Shown: positions 1-5,379, counted from the first letter of the stretch. The stretch is DNA of 6,741 nucleotides from a bacterium (GCA_024277605.1 JAJRUU010000047.1:1-6741); one strand, 5' to 3'. A program made the numbers and translations. The notes: a model not told the origin generated them from the sequence alone.

Positions 1-197
1 CGGTCAAAAATTGTGCCCCGGCGAGCTACCAGTTTTACCCGTTTTTGATACTGTCGTTCGGCCTTTTCCTTGAAATACCCATGTTGCCTGACTTGTAAGT
101 CATAAAAGCGAATTCCAATGGCTAGCAACAACAACAGCAATAGTCCTTGCAGCACTATCAACCGCCGTTGCCACGCCTTGTTACATTCGCTTTTCAT
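1..197 (-). CDS. ftsI: Penicillin-binding transpeptidase, FtsI/SpoVD type (N-terminal fragment)
   Basis: Only the first 65 codons are in the window; the gene continues past the left edge. It begins with a short basic cytoplasmic stretch (residues 1-12), then a leucine-rich membrane anchor (about 13-29), then a periplasm-facing segment reaching RRGTIFD (59-65) with a partial Arg codon next. R-G-x-I-x-D-R is the hallmark opening of the dimerisation region of class B penicillin-binding proteins, which cross-link septal peptidoglycan. The ATG at 197 is chosen because AGGAG lies 6 nt upstream (204-208), whereas the ATG at 202 is followed at once by a stop. It starts 20 nt after ftsL ends and is fourth in the mraZ-rsmH-ftsL operon, which supports a division PBP. 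The catalytic SxxK, SxN and KTG motifs are outside the window, so vegetative FtsI/PbpB cannot be separated from sporulation SpoVD. Confidence 0.85.
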   Translation of the reverse strand, partial: MKSECNKAWQRRLIVLQGLLLLLLLAIGIRFYDLQVRQHGYFKEKAERQYQKRVKLVARRGTIFD

Positions 198-217
198 TAC
201 ATGCTCCTGTTAGGGCA

Positions 218-550
218 TCATGGCCCTTCTTGCTCTATGATCACAACCTGCTCCGGTCTGGGGAACACCAAGCCCAGTCGCTCTTTTGCCTGATGATCGA
301 TTTGAGAGAGAGATGCCAGGCTCATGCGCTCTAAGCGTAACTGATGGTTGACTTGACTTATCTGTACCTGGGCTTGCTCTGCCTCTCTGATGTCGCATTC
401 GATCTTACTTGCATATAGTCCCCGCCAGGTGTGCAACAGCATTGCCAGTAAGATCATCACGATGTATATTAAGTAAATATAATTAAATTTATCTGTGGAA
501 CAATTAGTTCTCTTCAGCGCTGCAGCTTGACTATAATAAGCTGATTCCAT
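218..550 (-). CDS. ftsL: Cell division protein FtsL (FtsL/DivIC family)
   Basis: This 110-residue bitopic protein has a polar cytoplasmic N-terminus (1-22), one hydrophobic membrane segment (about 23-40), then a charged heptad-like stretch rich in Glu, Gln and Leu (about 47-85) suited to a coiled coil. It ends in RLGLVFPRPEQVVII (91-105), matching the A-x-x-x-L-G-M/L-x-x-P-x-P-x-Q-V-V pattern typical of FtsL/DivIC proteins. In the family FtsL pairs with DivIC/FtsB and helps recruit and activate the septal FtsW-FtsI synthase. Sequence conservation is naturally low, so identity rests on architecture plus position between rsmH and ftsI. The ATG is preceded by AAAGGAG with about 8 nt spacing. It lies 127 nt after rsmH, with a small hairpin in that gap, and 20 nt before ftsI. 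Confidence 0.88.
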   Translation of the reverse strand: MESAYYSQAAALKRTNCSTDKFNYIYLIYIVMILLAMLLHTWRGLYASKIECDIREAEQAQVQISQVNHQLRLERMSLASLSQIDHQAKERLGLVFPRPEQVVIIEQEGP

Positions 551-604
551 ACGTTACACTCCTTTACCAGATCTATTCATAAATTCAGCCTGGGTTTGCA
601 AGAC

Positions 605-676
605 ATCCCTTGCGGGATAAGGTTTATGAGCCAACGTCCTGAAGAAACAGGCTATGCCTGCCCGAATTTTTCGGGC
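605..676 (-). other. Two small hairpins in the rsmH-ftsL gap
   Basis: A perfect 7-bp stem GCCCGAA/TTCGGGC with a 3-nt loop lies at 660-676, starting one base after the rsmH stop codon on the minus strand. A second 5-bp stem ATCCC/GGGAT with a 4-nt loop lies at 605-618. Neither is followed by a T-run on the minus strand, so they do not look like intrinsic terminators. An mRNA processing or stabilising role inside the operon is possible but is inference. Confidence 0.4.
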
Positions 677-677
677 T

Positions 678-1640
678 TTAGGCTGCCATTGGCAATCTTT
701 GAGCTACCCGAAGTTTGGCGCTGCGAGCTCGTGGATTTGGCTGTTGTTCGGCTTCAGTAGGAACAACGGGTTTGGTAGTGAGTTGCTTGACTACTGCCTT
801 ACGTCCGCAAACACATACCGGGATTTCATGCGGACAGCTACATACGCCGCTTAATTGCTTAAAGGTTTGTTTTACGATTATGTCTTCCAGTGAGTGATAA
901 CTGATAACGCAGAGTCTGCCACCCACCGCAAGCGCATCCAATATATCCTTTATGGCGGTATCCAGCTCAGTCAACTCCTGATTGACTGCGATTCTCAATG
1001 CCTGAAAGGTTTTGGTAGCCGGATGTATGCGGCGGGGATGATGCGCCTTGGGAATAGCCCAGGATACTATCTCGGCCAAATCCAAGGTTGTCTTTATGGC
1101 TTTATTCTCCCGGGATCTTACGATGGCCCCGGCTATCCTATTACTCCAGCGCTCTTCCCCGTATGTACCGATTAAGCGCCTTAATTCGGCGTGGGGCAAT
1201 CTATTTATCAAATCAGCCGCGGTTTCTGTTTGACGCTGGTCTTGCCGCATATCCAGCGGCCCCTCCAGCTTGAAGCTAAATCCCCGCTGCCCATCTTCAA
1301 TCTGACGGGATGACAACCCCAAATCCAATATGGCTCCGGCCAATGTATCAATTCCTTCTTGTTTCAGGATTGCTTTAATGTTTTTAAAACTGTCATGCAC
1401 TAATATCACCCGATCTTCAAACTGAGCAAGCCTTTTTGCGGTTTGAGCAATTGCCGCCTCATCGTAATCAATGCCGAGCACCTTACCAGAGGAAACGCTT
1501 GCTTTAAGAATGGCCTCTGAATGCCCCCCCCCGCCTAATGTGCCATCCAAATACCAGGCAACAGTCTGACAGACAGCGGCCTGACAATTAAGATACTCGA
1601 TGACCTCCTTTATTAAAACCGGAACATGGATAAAACCCAT
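678..1640 (-). CDS. rsmH: 16S rRNA (cytosine(1402)-N4)-methyltransferase RsmH
   Basis: RsmH (MraW) uses S-adenosylmethionine to N4-methylate C1402 of 16S rRNA in the ribosomal P site. The 320-residue length is normal. Visible family motifs are HVPVLIKEV (5-13), the SAM-binding DGTLGGGGHS (32-41), GIDYDEAA (56-63), DLGLSSRQIED (106-116), GFSFKLEGPLDMR (120-132), HPATKTFQALRIAVNQEL (206-223) and ISYHSLEDIIVKQTFK (246-261). It ends with NPRARSAKLRVAQRL (302-316). The insertion CSCPHEIPVCVC (267-278), with paired CxC motifs, is a feature I associate with Firmicutes members. The start is set by GAGG overlapping the mraZ stop codon, with a 6-nt intergenic gap, so translation is probably coupled to mraZ. 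Confidence 0.97.
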   Translation of the reverse strand: MGFIHVPVLIKEVIEYLNCQAAVCQTVAWYLDGTLGGGGHSEAILKASVSSGKVLGIDYDEAAIAQTAKRLAQFEDRVILVHDSFKNIKAILKQEGIDTLAGAILDLGLSSRQIEDGQRGFSFKLEGPLDMRQDQRQTETAADLINRLPHAELRRLIGTYGEERWSNRIAGAIVRSRENKAIKTTLDLAEIVSWAIPKAHHPRRIHPATKTFQALRIAVNQELTELDTAIKDILDALAVGGRLCVISYHSLEDIIVKQTFKQLSGVCSCPHEIPVCVCGRKAVVKQLTTKPVVPTEAEQQPNPRARSAKLRVAQRLPMAA

Positions 1641-1646
1641 ACTGCC

Positions 1647-2105
1647 TCACGTTTTAGTCGGCGCCAGCACCTGGGCTGCCAGACTCCAATCCTTATCCTG
1701 GTTTTCCTGTTCGCCATCCAGGTATTCCGACCAGCTGACTTTATCCCAAATCTCAAACTTATCGGTGGAGCCGACCAATACCACTTCTTTTTTTAACCCC
1801 ACTTGATTCCTTAAAGCAGGCGGCACCAGCACTCGTCCATTACCGTCTATTTCAATGCCATCATGCGCTTTAGAGAAAAATCTGCGTTGTGCGTTAAGCA
1901 CCTGGGTGTCAAAGGGATTCAATGATTTAAACTGCTCCAGCAGCCTCTCCCATACTGACTGAGGATAGGCCAGTAAGCAGCCTCCTTGAACAATCAAAGT
2001 TATATTATTAGAATTATACTGCTGGAGTAAGGTTTCCCTAAACCTAGAAGGAATGCTTAGGCGTCCCTTAGTATCTATGGTGTGTTCATAACTGCTGCTG
2101 AACAT
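1647..2105 (-). CDS. mraZ: Transcriptional regulator MraZ
   Basis: MraZ is a nucleoid-associated regulator that forms ring oligomers and binds tandem TGGGN boxes in front of its own operon. The 152-residue protein shows the expected duplicated AbrB-like fold. The first half begins MFSSSYEHTIDTKGRLSIP (1-19) and the second carries DGNGRVLVPPALR (87-99); the D-x-x-G-R signature is present in both (11-15 and 87-91). The ATG at 2105 has AGGGG about 8 nt upstream. It is the first standard gene of the mra/dcw operon and lies 6 nt before rsmH. An array of TGGGN boxes sits far upstream at 2524-2594, consistent with autoregulation. A MraZ-like short ORF ends inside its first codons. Confidence 0.97.
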   Translation of the reverse strand: MFSSSYEHTIDTKGRLSIPSRFRETLLQQYNSNNITLIVQGGCLLAYPQSVWERLLEQFKSLNPFDTQVLNAQRRFFSKAHDGIEIDGNGRVLVPPALRNQVGLKKEVVLVGSTDKFEIWDKVSWSEYLDGEQENQDKDWSLAAQVLAPTKT

Positions 2106-2271
2106 TGAGTTTGCCCCTTACTATACTCAAGGCCAATTTTGCCCACCCGCCATTGCGATCATCCCTTGACACGAGGAGCAGATTGTTTAACAGGGAATTG
2201 TTTTCTACGCTTGTTTGGGCTATATTGAACAACCCGCTATCCAGTGTGTTTTCATGTTTTCCATTAAACAT
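2086..2271 (-). pseudogene. Short MraZ-like leader ORF, possible decayed mraZ duplicate
   Basis: A 61-codon ORF opens with MFNGKHENTLDS, which closely fits the family start MFxGEYEHTLDxKGR and resembles the downstream MraZ start MFSSSYEHTIDTKGR. The DNA similarity starts before the ATG: the bases CAAAATCAATGTT here match CAAACTCAATGTT at mraZ in 12 of 13 positions. About two thirds of bases match over roughly 43 nt by hand alignment. After residue 12 the resemblance fades; the Lys of D-x-K-G-R is missing, and only scattered positions align further on. The ORF ends 20 nt inside mraZ in another frame, so ribosomes could pass to mraZ. A weak AGGT precedes the ATG by 9 nt. It may be a relic of a partial duplication or a working leader peptide; expression is not shown. 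Confidence 0.35.
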
Positions 2272-2312
2272 TGATTTTGTACCTACATAAAGCCCGGGTT
2301 ATTAATAATTAT

Positions 2313-2342
2313 TTGACAAGCTTGCGAATATTATGTTATACT
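2313..2342 (+). promoter_or_regulatory. Near-consensus sigma70-type promoter facing right
   Basis: TTGACA (2313-2318) is followed after 18 bp by TATACT (2337-2342), and TG at 2334-2335 supplies an extended -10. Transcription would begin near 2349 and run rightward, antisense to the mra leader and through the complement of the MraZ boxes. It could give the peptidase gene a leader of about 460 nt or make a separate antisense RNA. It is one of the two best promoter matches in the window; its use is inference. Confidence 0.5.
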
Positions 2343-2523
2343 CACAATAAGTGTATCCATAAAACTTTTTACCTCTCCCAAATAAAATGAATATTTTCTC
2401 TACAATAATAGCTGCACCATTTACTTCTATAGTTGCGCCCCATATTTCTGATCTACTGGATCCTCACATAAACAAACTTAAAAAAACCTTTATCATTATT
2501 TCAAAAAAAAATTATTTTTTATA

Positions 2524-2594
2524 TCCCACTTCTTACCTATCCCACTTTATCCCACTTTATCCCACTTCATGACACAAGTATGCACTTCGCCCCA
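2524..2594 (-). promoter_or_regulatory. MraZ-box array (TGGGN repeats)
   Basis: Read on the minus strand, TGGGN boxes lie at 2590-2594 (TGGGG) and, as TGGGA, at 2560-2564, 2550-2554, 2540-2544 and 2524-2528. The central three fall in perfect copies of AAGTGGGAT spaced exactly 10 bp, one helical turn. The first is three turns upstream; the last is offset by 16 bp. In characterised MraZ systems such TGGGN direct repeats with about 5-nt spacers are the MraZ binding site. Here the first box lies between -35 and -10 of the mra promoter and the others just after the predicted start point, an arrangement suited to repression. Confidence 0.85.
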
Positions 2595-2605
2595 CTTAAA
2601 GTCAA
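2577..2605 (-). promoter_or_regulatory. Promoter of the mra/dcw operon
   Basis: On the minus strand TTGACT (2605-2600) is followed after 17 bp by CATACT (2582-2577). The -35 matches consensus at 5 of 6 and the -10 at 4 of 6 positions. The predicted start point is near 2570, giving a leader of about 465 nt before mraZ. Position within the MraZ-box array is strong supporting context. I saw no comparably good minus-strand promoter closer to mraZ. Confidence 0.65.
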
Positions 2606-2661
2606 GTCGAAAAATATGTTCAGCGCTGGGAAAGTGACTGAAAAGCCTATACCTTCTGCTG

Positions 2662-2681
2662 AGTGCACATCGTATTGCACT
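2662..2681. promoter_or_regulatory. Inverted repeat AGTGCA-N8-TGCACT, operator-like
   Basis: Two perfect 6-bp arms, AGTGCA (2662-2667) and TGCACT (2676-2681), flank an 8-bp spacer. The dyad sits between the mra promoter and the start of the divergent peptidase gene. It has the size of a dimeric repressor site, but no regulator is identified. Confidence 0.35.
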
Positions 2682-2685
2682 GTAT

Positions 2686-2709
2686 GTGTGTATGTTTTAA
2701 CTAACACAC
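2686..2709. promoter_or_regulatory. 24-bp dyad with GTGTGT/ACACAC arms, operator-like
   Basis: Nine of twelve base pairs are symmetric around 2697/2698. The outer arms are GTGTGT (2686-2691) and ACACAC (2704-2709), and the inner arms GTT and AAC (2694-2696 and 2699-2701). It lies 5 bp downstream of the AGTGCA dyad and just upstream of a possible -10 for the peptidase gene, so it would cover a -35 region. A regulator site is the natural reading, by inference. Confidence 0.4.
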
Positions 2710-2715
2710 GCTACA

Positions 2716-2721
2716 TATAGT
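2716..2721 (+). promoter_or_regulatory. Possible -10 element for the peptidase gene
   Basis: TATAGT matches the TATAAT consensus at 5 of 6 positions and would start transcription near 2728, about 80 nt before the peptidase ATG. There is no good -35 at the right distance (TGTTTT at 2693-2698 is poor), and the 24-bp dyad covers that place. If real, the promoter may need an activator. Confidence 0.3.
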
Positions 2722-2807
2722 CGTTATTGGAAAAATGAACTTTTTTTTATTTTTTTTTGTAATATTTACATTTATTGACTCTTATAACCACCGGAAGCAA
2801 GCAGACC

Positions 2808-3788
2808 ATGCGAGCCAAAAAGCATAGTAATCACCCACCTGATGCACAAATCAGCCGCTTACAGCGCCGCTTATTTTTAAACGGGATGGTTTTTCCCTTA
2901 TTATTGTTATTAAGCAGCATAATAATCAGCCCTGCCTGGGCTGCGGAATATTTAAAACAGCAGACCCCACATTTTAGCTTCTTCTATCAAGCGGCCGACA
3001 GCAACATCGCCGAATACCTGATCGGTCGGGCGGAGTTGGCAAGACAGGACATTATCGCTGATTTGGGTTGGGAGTCAGAGGCAAACACAAGGGTATATAT
3101 TGCCCCCTCAAGGGCAGAATTCCAAAAACTACAGCCGCAGCAAGATAAATCCCCCAGCTGGGCCAGTGCGCTGGCCTATCCCGGATTAAACCTGATACTG
3201 CTTAACTCTCCGCGGGCTATTAGGGGGCTGGAGCAGGATATTCTGATTACTTTCAGGCATGAGTTGACGCATATTGTAGTAGGCCGGGCATTCGGCGGGG
3301 TAGATATTCCCCGCTGGTTAAATGAAGGCCTGGCAATGTATGAAGCCAAAGAATGGGATCTTAATCGCATGGCTAATATAACGCAAGGCGTACTCAGCGG
3401 CAGATTAATTCCCTTAAGGGAATTGACTCAAGACTTCCCGCTTGAGCCTGAAGCGGCGGCGTTGGCCTATGCCCAGAGTTTTTATCTGGTGGCATACCTG
3501 CTTGATAAAAAGGGAGCCGAAGGCTTTCACCAATTTATTCGGGAATATGCCAAGGGCAGGTCGTTTGAGCAGGTATTAAAGCAAACCTATGGGTTAGGTT
3601 TAGTGGAGTTAGAAGAAGAGTGGCTGGCGCATCTGCGCTTCAAATTCAGCTGGCTGCCGATAATTGGCAGCAGCACCGGGATATGGTTTATCATCACCTT
3701 GATTTTTCTCATCAGTTATTGGCGAAAAAAACGGGCCAATAAAGTAACTTTGACTGACTGGGATGTGGAAGATAGGTATTGGCAGTAG
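2808..3788 (+). CDS. Membrane-anchored MA-type (gluzincin) zinc metallopeptidase
   Basis: The 326-residue protein, counted from the ATG at 2808, has a basic N-terminus, a hydrophobic export segment (about 26-42) and a possible signal peptidase site after AWA (43-45). The catalytic domain contains HELTH (151-155), an HExxH zinc and catalytic motif. WLNEGLAMYE follows (170-179), where E173 is the likely third zinc ligand; this spacing fits peptidase MA-like gluzincins. A second hydrophobic segment (about 292-305) precedes a Lys/Arg-rich tail, so the active domain probably faces outward, held at the membrane. The frame opens at a TTG (2775), but that codon has no ribosome site; GGAAG (2793-2797) lies 10 nt before the ATG. 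It is divergent from the mra operon and monocistronic here. The substrate is unknown; a cell wall or envelope role would be a guess. Confidence 0.85.
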   Translation: MRAKKHSNHPPDAQISRLQRRLFLNGMVFPLLLLLSSIIISPAWAAEYLKQQTPHFSFFYQAADSNIAEYLIGRAELARQDIIADLGWESEANTRVYIAPSRAEFQKLQPQQDKSPSWASALAYPGLNLILLNSPRAIRGLEQDILITFRHELTHIVVGRAFGGVDIPRWLNEGLAMYEAKEWDLNRMANITQGVLSGRLIPLRELTQDFPLEPEAAALAYAQSFYLVAYLLDKKGAEGFHQFIREYAKGRSFEQVLKQTYGLGLVELEEEWLAHLRFKFSWLPIIGSSTGIWFIITLIFLISYWRKKRANKVTLTDWDVEDRYWQ

Positions 3789-3799
3789 GGTTGGGTTTG

Positions 3800-3820
3800 G
3801 GGTGGTATATAATATCACCC
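3800..3820 (+). other. Hairpin after the peptidase gene
   Basis: GGGTG (3800-3804) pairs with CACCC (3816-3820), and the stem extends through a G-T and three A-T pairs to about nine pairs. It starts 11 nt after the stop codon. No T-run follows, so it is not a classical intrinsic terminator, though it could mark a 3' end. Confidence 0.4.
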
Positions 3821-3829
3821 AGCATAAAA

Positions 3830-3905
3830 GTAGGTTGGGTAGAACGAAGTGAAACCCAACAATGCCACTGATAATGTTTAAGTTTCGTTCCTCAACCCAA
3901 CCTAC
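3830..3905. repeat. 76-bp palindromic dispersed-type repeat
   Basis: Perfect 11-bp terminal inverted repeats, GTAGGTTGGGT (3830-3840) and ACCCAACCTAC (3895-3905), are followed inward by a second 7-bp pair, GAACGAA (3842-3848) and TTCGTTC (3884-3890). GTTGGGT can pair instead with ACCCAAC at 3854-3860, giving a smaller alternative hairpin. The motif GAACGAAGTGAAACCCAAC is of a type I recall as scattered in many bacterial genomes. It has no coding capacity and looks like a small MITE- or REP-like element. Confidence 0.7.
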
Positions 3906-3937
3906 ATTTTATTAAATTTTTCACGATTGACACGACA

Positions 3938-3977
3938 CTAGATTCTTCACTCCGCTTTGCTCCATTCAGAATGACAG
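3938..3977. repeat. Fragment of a second dispersed-type repeat
   Basis: On the minus strand this reads CTGTCATTCTGAATGGAGC, a short AAAGCGGAGTGAA stretch and GAATCTAG. This is close to the TGTCATTCTGAGCGAAGCGAAGAATCT type of repeat that I recall from many bacterial genomes. ATTCT (3942-3946) and AGAAT (3968-3972) are inverted. It lies 32 bp from the 76-bp repeat and shares its core pattern of GCAAAG/GCGAAGTGAA-like bases. No open frame is associated. Confidence 0.5.
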
Positions 3978-3996
3978 TTATAAAACTAGTCCCCCC

Positions 3997-4055
3997 GAAT
4001 CAGCAGCAGTATATATTGACAATAAAGGTAAAATGAATAATAATGTCGCTGATTC
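3997..4055. repeat. 8-bp inverted repeat bracketing the homoserine dehydrogenase promoter
   Basis: GAATCAGC (3997-4004) and GCTGATTC (4048-4055) are perfect inverted copies, 51 bp apart centre to centre, about five helical turns. The -35 and -10 of the hom promoter lie entirely between them, and the right arm covers the predicted start point. It could be a pair of operator half-sites allowing looping. Arms are short, so chance is possible. Confidence 0.4.
4016..4044 (+). promoter_or_regulatory. Promoter of the homoserine dehydrogenase gene
   Basis: A perfect TTGACA (4016-4021) is followed after 17 bp by AATAAT (4039-4044), 5 of 6 to consensus. The predicted start is near 4051, leaving a short leader of about 40 nt. 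That is too short for a riboswitch or attenuator, so control is likely by protein binding or by enzyme feedback through the ACT domain. Confidence 0.75.
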
Positions 4056-4091
4056 TGTTGATAATTCTAAATTAATAAAACGAGGAATAAC

Positions 4092-5378
4092 ATGAACGGT
4101 AAAAACCTGATTATTGGTATGTTCGGCCTGGGTACGGTGGGCAGTGGCGTAGTAGAGTTGCTTGAGCGCCAGGGGGCTGAATTAGAGCAAAAGTACGGTG
4201 TAACACTTACACTTAAAAAGATCGTGGTGCGCAATGTAGCCAAATCCCGCCCGGTTAAGGTCGACCCTGGGTTACTCAGCGATAATCCCCGGGATATACT
4301 GGACGATATAGAAATAAATACCGTAATTGAGGTTATTGGAGGGGTACAACCGGCTGAAGATTACATCCTGGAAGCATTGAAAAAAGGAAAGCATGTGATT
4401 ACCGCCAATAAAGCGGTGCTGGCGGTGGAGGGAGGCAATGTTTTCCGGCAGGCCTTACGCAGCAATTGTTATTTGGGATTCAGGGCGGCGGTCACCGGTT
4501 TTCAGGATATTATCGAACGCTTATCCTCGGCCATCAGTATTAACACCCTGGTAGGCGTATTTAACGGTACCTGCAATTATATCCTCACCCAGATGGAAGA
4601 ACACCAGCAGCAACTGGATGTGGCGCTAAAAAATGCGCAGGAATTAGGCTATGCCGAAGAAGACCCTTCGCTTGATATCGACGGCTATGACACCACCGAT
4701 AAGCTGGCCATTTTATGTATTTTAGCCTTTGGCTGCTCCATTCGGCGGCAGGATATTTTCACCGAGGGTATCCGCCATATCTCATTAGAGGACATTAAAT
4801 TTGCCAGTGAGCTGAATTATCGGATTAAGTTATTGGGTATCGCCAAGTGTGAAGATGGCCGGATAGAGGCCAGAGTGCACCCCTGCTTAGTACCCAAAGA
4901 CAACATGATCGCCCGGCTGGAGGGGGTGGAGAACGGCATTCAGATCGATGATGAGTTGCGCGGGCAGGGAGGATTCAGCGCCCCTGGAGCCGGTAAGTAC
5001 CCCACCGCCTGCGCTATTATGTTCGATATTATAAACGTCGCTACGCATAACACGGTATACTTTCCGCGCAAGATCAAACGCATGCCCATAAAATCTATGG
5101 CAAGCCTTAAGAGTGAATACTACCTCCGGTTAACCGTTCAGAATCACCCGGGGGTATTAGAAAAAATAGCCGGAGTATTTGGGAAAAACGATATTAATAT
5201 TATGTCGGTGTTACAGCAACGCGGCGGAAATCGACAGCGGGGACAGCTGATTCCGTTGGTGATAATAGTGGATAAATCGCAAGAGAAAAATATTCAGAAG
5301 GCTATCCGCCAAATACAGACAATGGAAGTTATTCAGGGGGATGTGATACTGATCAGGGTCGAGGAAAGTCTGTGGTAG
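4092..5378 (+). CDS. hom: Homoserine dehydrogenase with C-terminal ACT domain
   Basis: The enzyme reduces aspartate semialdehyde to homoserine with NAD(P)H, at the branch to threonine and methionine. The 428-residue length is typical of the stand-alone form. Visible parts are the nucleotide-binding GLGTVGSG (12-19), ANKAVL with Lys107, FNGTCNYIL (157-165), and GYAEEDPSLDIDGYDTTDK (186-204). Glu189, Asp195, Asp200 and Lys204 correspond to substrate and catalytic residues known in yeast Hom6. GAGKYPTA (299-306) follows, and an ACT domain (about 343-420) starts YYLRLTVQNHPGVLEKI, which should sense threonine or a related amino acid. The ATG has GAGGA 5 nt upstream. One oddity: the loop that usually reads EAxVxGGIPII is RAAVTGFQDII here (131-141), so activity or specificity may differ. 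No thrB, thrC or lysC neighbour is present. Confidence 0.93.
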   Translation: MNGKNLIIGMFGLGTVGSGVVELLERQGAELEQKYGVTLTLKKIVVRNVAKSRPVKVDPGLLSDNPRDILDDIEINTVIEVIGGVQPAEDYILEALKKGKHVITANKAVLAVEGGNVFRQALRSNCYLGFRAAVTGFQDIIERLSSAISINTLVGVFNGTCNYILTQMEEHQQQLDVALKNAQELGYAEEDPSLDIDGYDTTDKLAILCILAFGCSIRRQDIFTEGIRHISLEDIKFASELNYRIKLLGIAKCEDGRIEARVHPCLVPKDNMIARLEGVENGIQIDDELRGQGGFSAPGAGKYPTACAIMFDIINVATHNTVYFPRKIKRMPIKSMASLKSEYYLRLTVQNHPGVLEKIAGVFGKNDINIMSVLQQRGGNRQRGQLIPLVIIVDKSQEKNIQKAIRQIQTMEVIQGDVILIRVEESLW

Positions 5379-5379
5379 G

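Larger units (their letters stand above)
2106..2807. other. Control region between the mra operon and the divergent peptidase gene
   Basis: About 700 bp, AT-rich, with no standard full-length gene. From left to right it holds the MraZ-like short ORF (minus, 2086-2271), a near-consensus plus-strand promoter (2313-2342), a very AT-rich stretch (2380-2523), the MraZ boxes and mra promoter (minus, 2524-2605), and two dyads (2662-2681, 2686-2709). A possible -10 for the peptidase gene (2716-2721) and a run of T8-A-T9 near 2741-2759 follow. No GC-rich hairpin followed by a T-run was seen on either strand. Confidence 0.7.

Noticed and set aside
654..1273. Several plus-strand ORFs of 60-93 codons opposite rsmH
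   Set aside because: They are fully antisense to a well-conserved gene and have no features of their own.
2531..2570. 10-bp direct repeats as a CRISPR array or microsatellite
   Set aside because: The units are far too short for CRISPR, and the TGGGA core at one helical turn in front of mraZ is fully explained by MraZ binding.
2387..2572. Plus-strand 61-codon ORF across the mra leader
   Set aside because: It is antisense to the MraZ boxes, its end is made of the 10-bp repeat translated as a repeating tract, and it lacks a ribosome site or recognisable features.
2741..2759. T8-A-T9 run as a terminator
   Set aside because: No GC-rich stem precedes it; only A-T pairing is possible.
2775..2807. 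Upstream TTG start adding 11 residues to the peptidase
   Set aside because: The bases before it are AT-rich with no ribosome site, while the ATG at 2808 has GGAAG 10 nt upstream and gives a standard signal-peptide N-terminus.
3800..3820. Intrinsic terminator for the peptidase gene
   Set aside because: The stem is good but no T-run follows, so only a hairpin is claimed.
4045..4091. Riboswitch or T-box in front of hom
   Set aside because: The predicted leader is only about 40 nt, with no specifier stem or conserved box.
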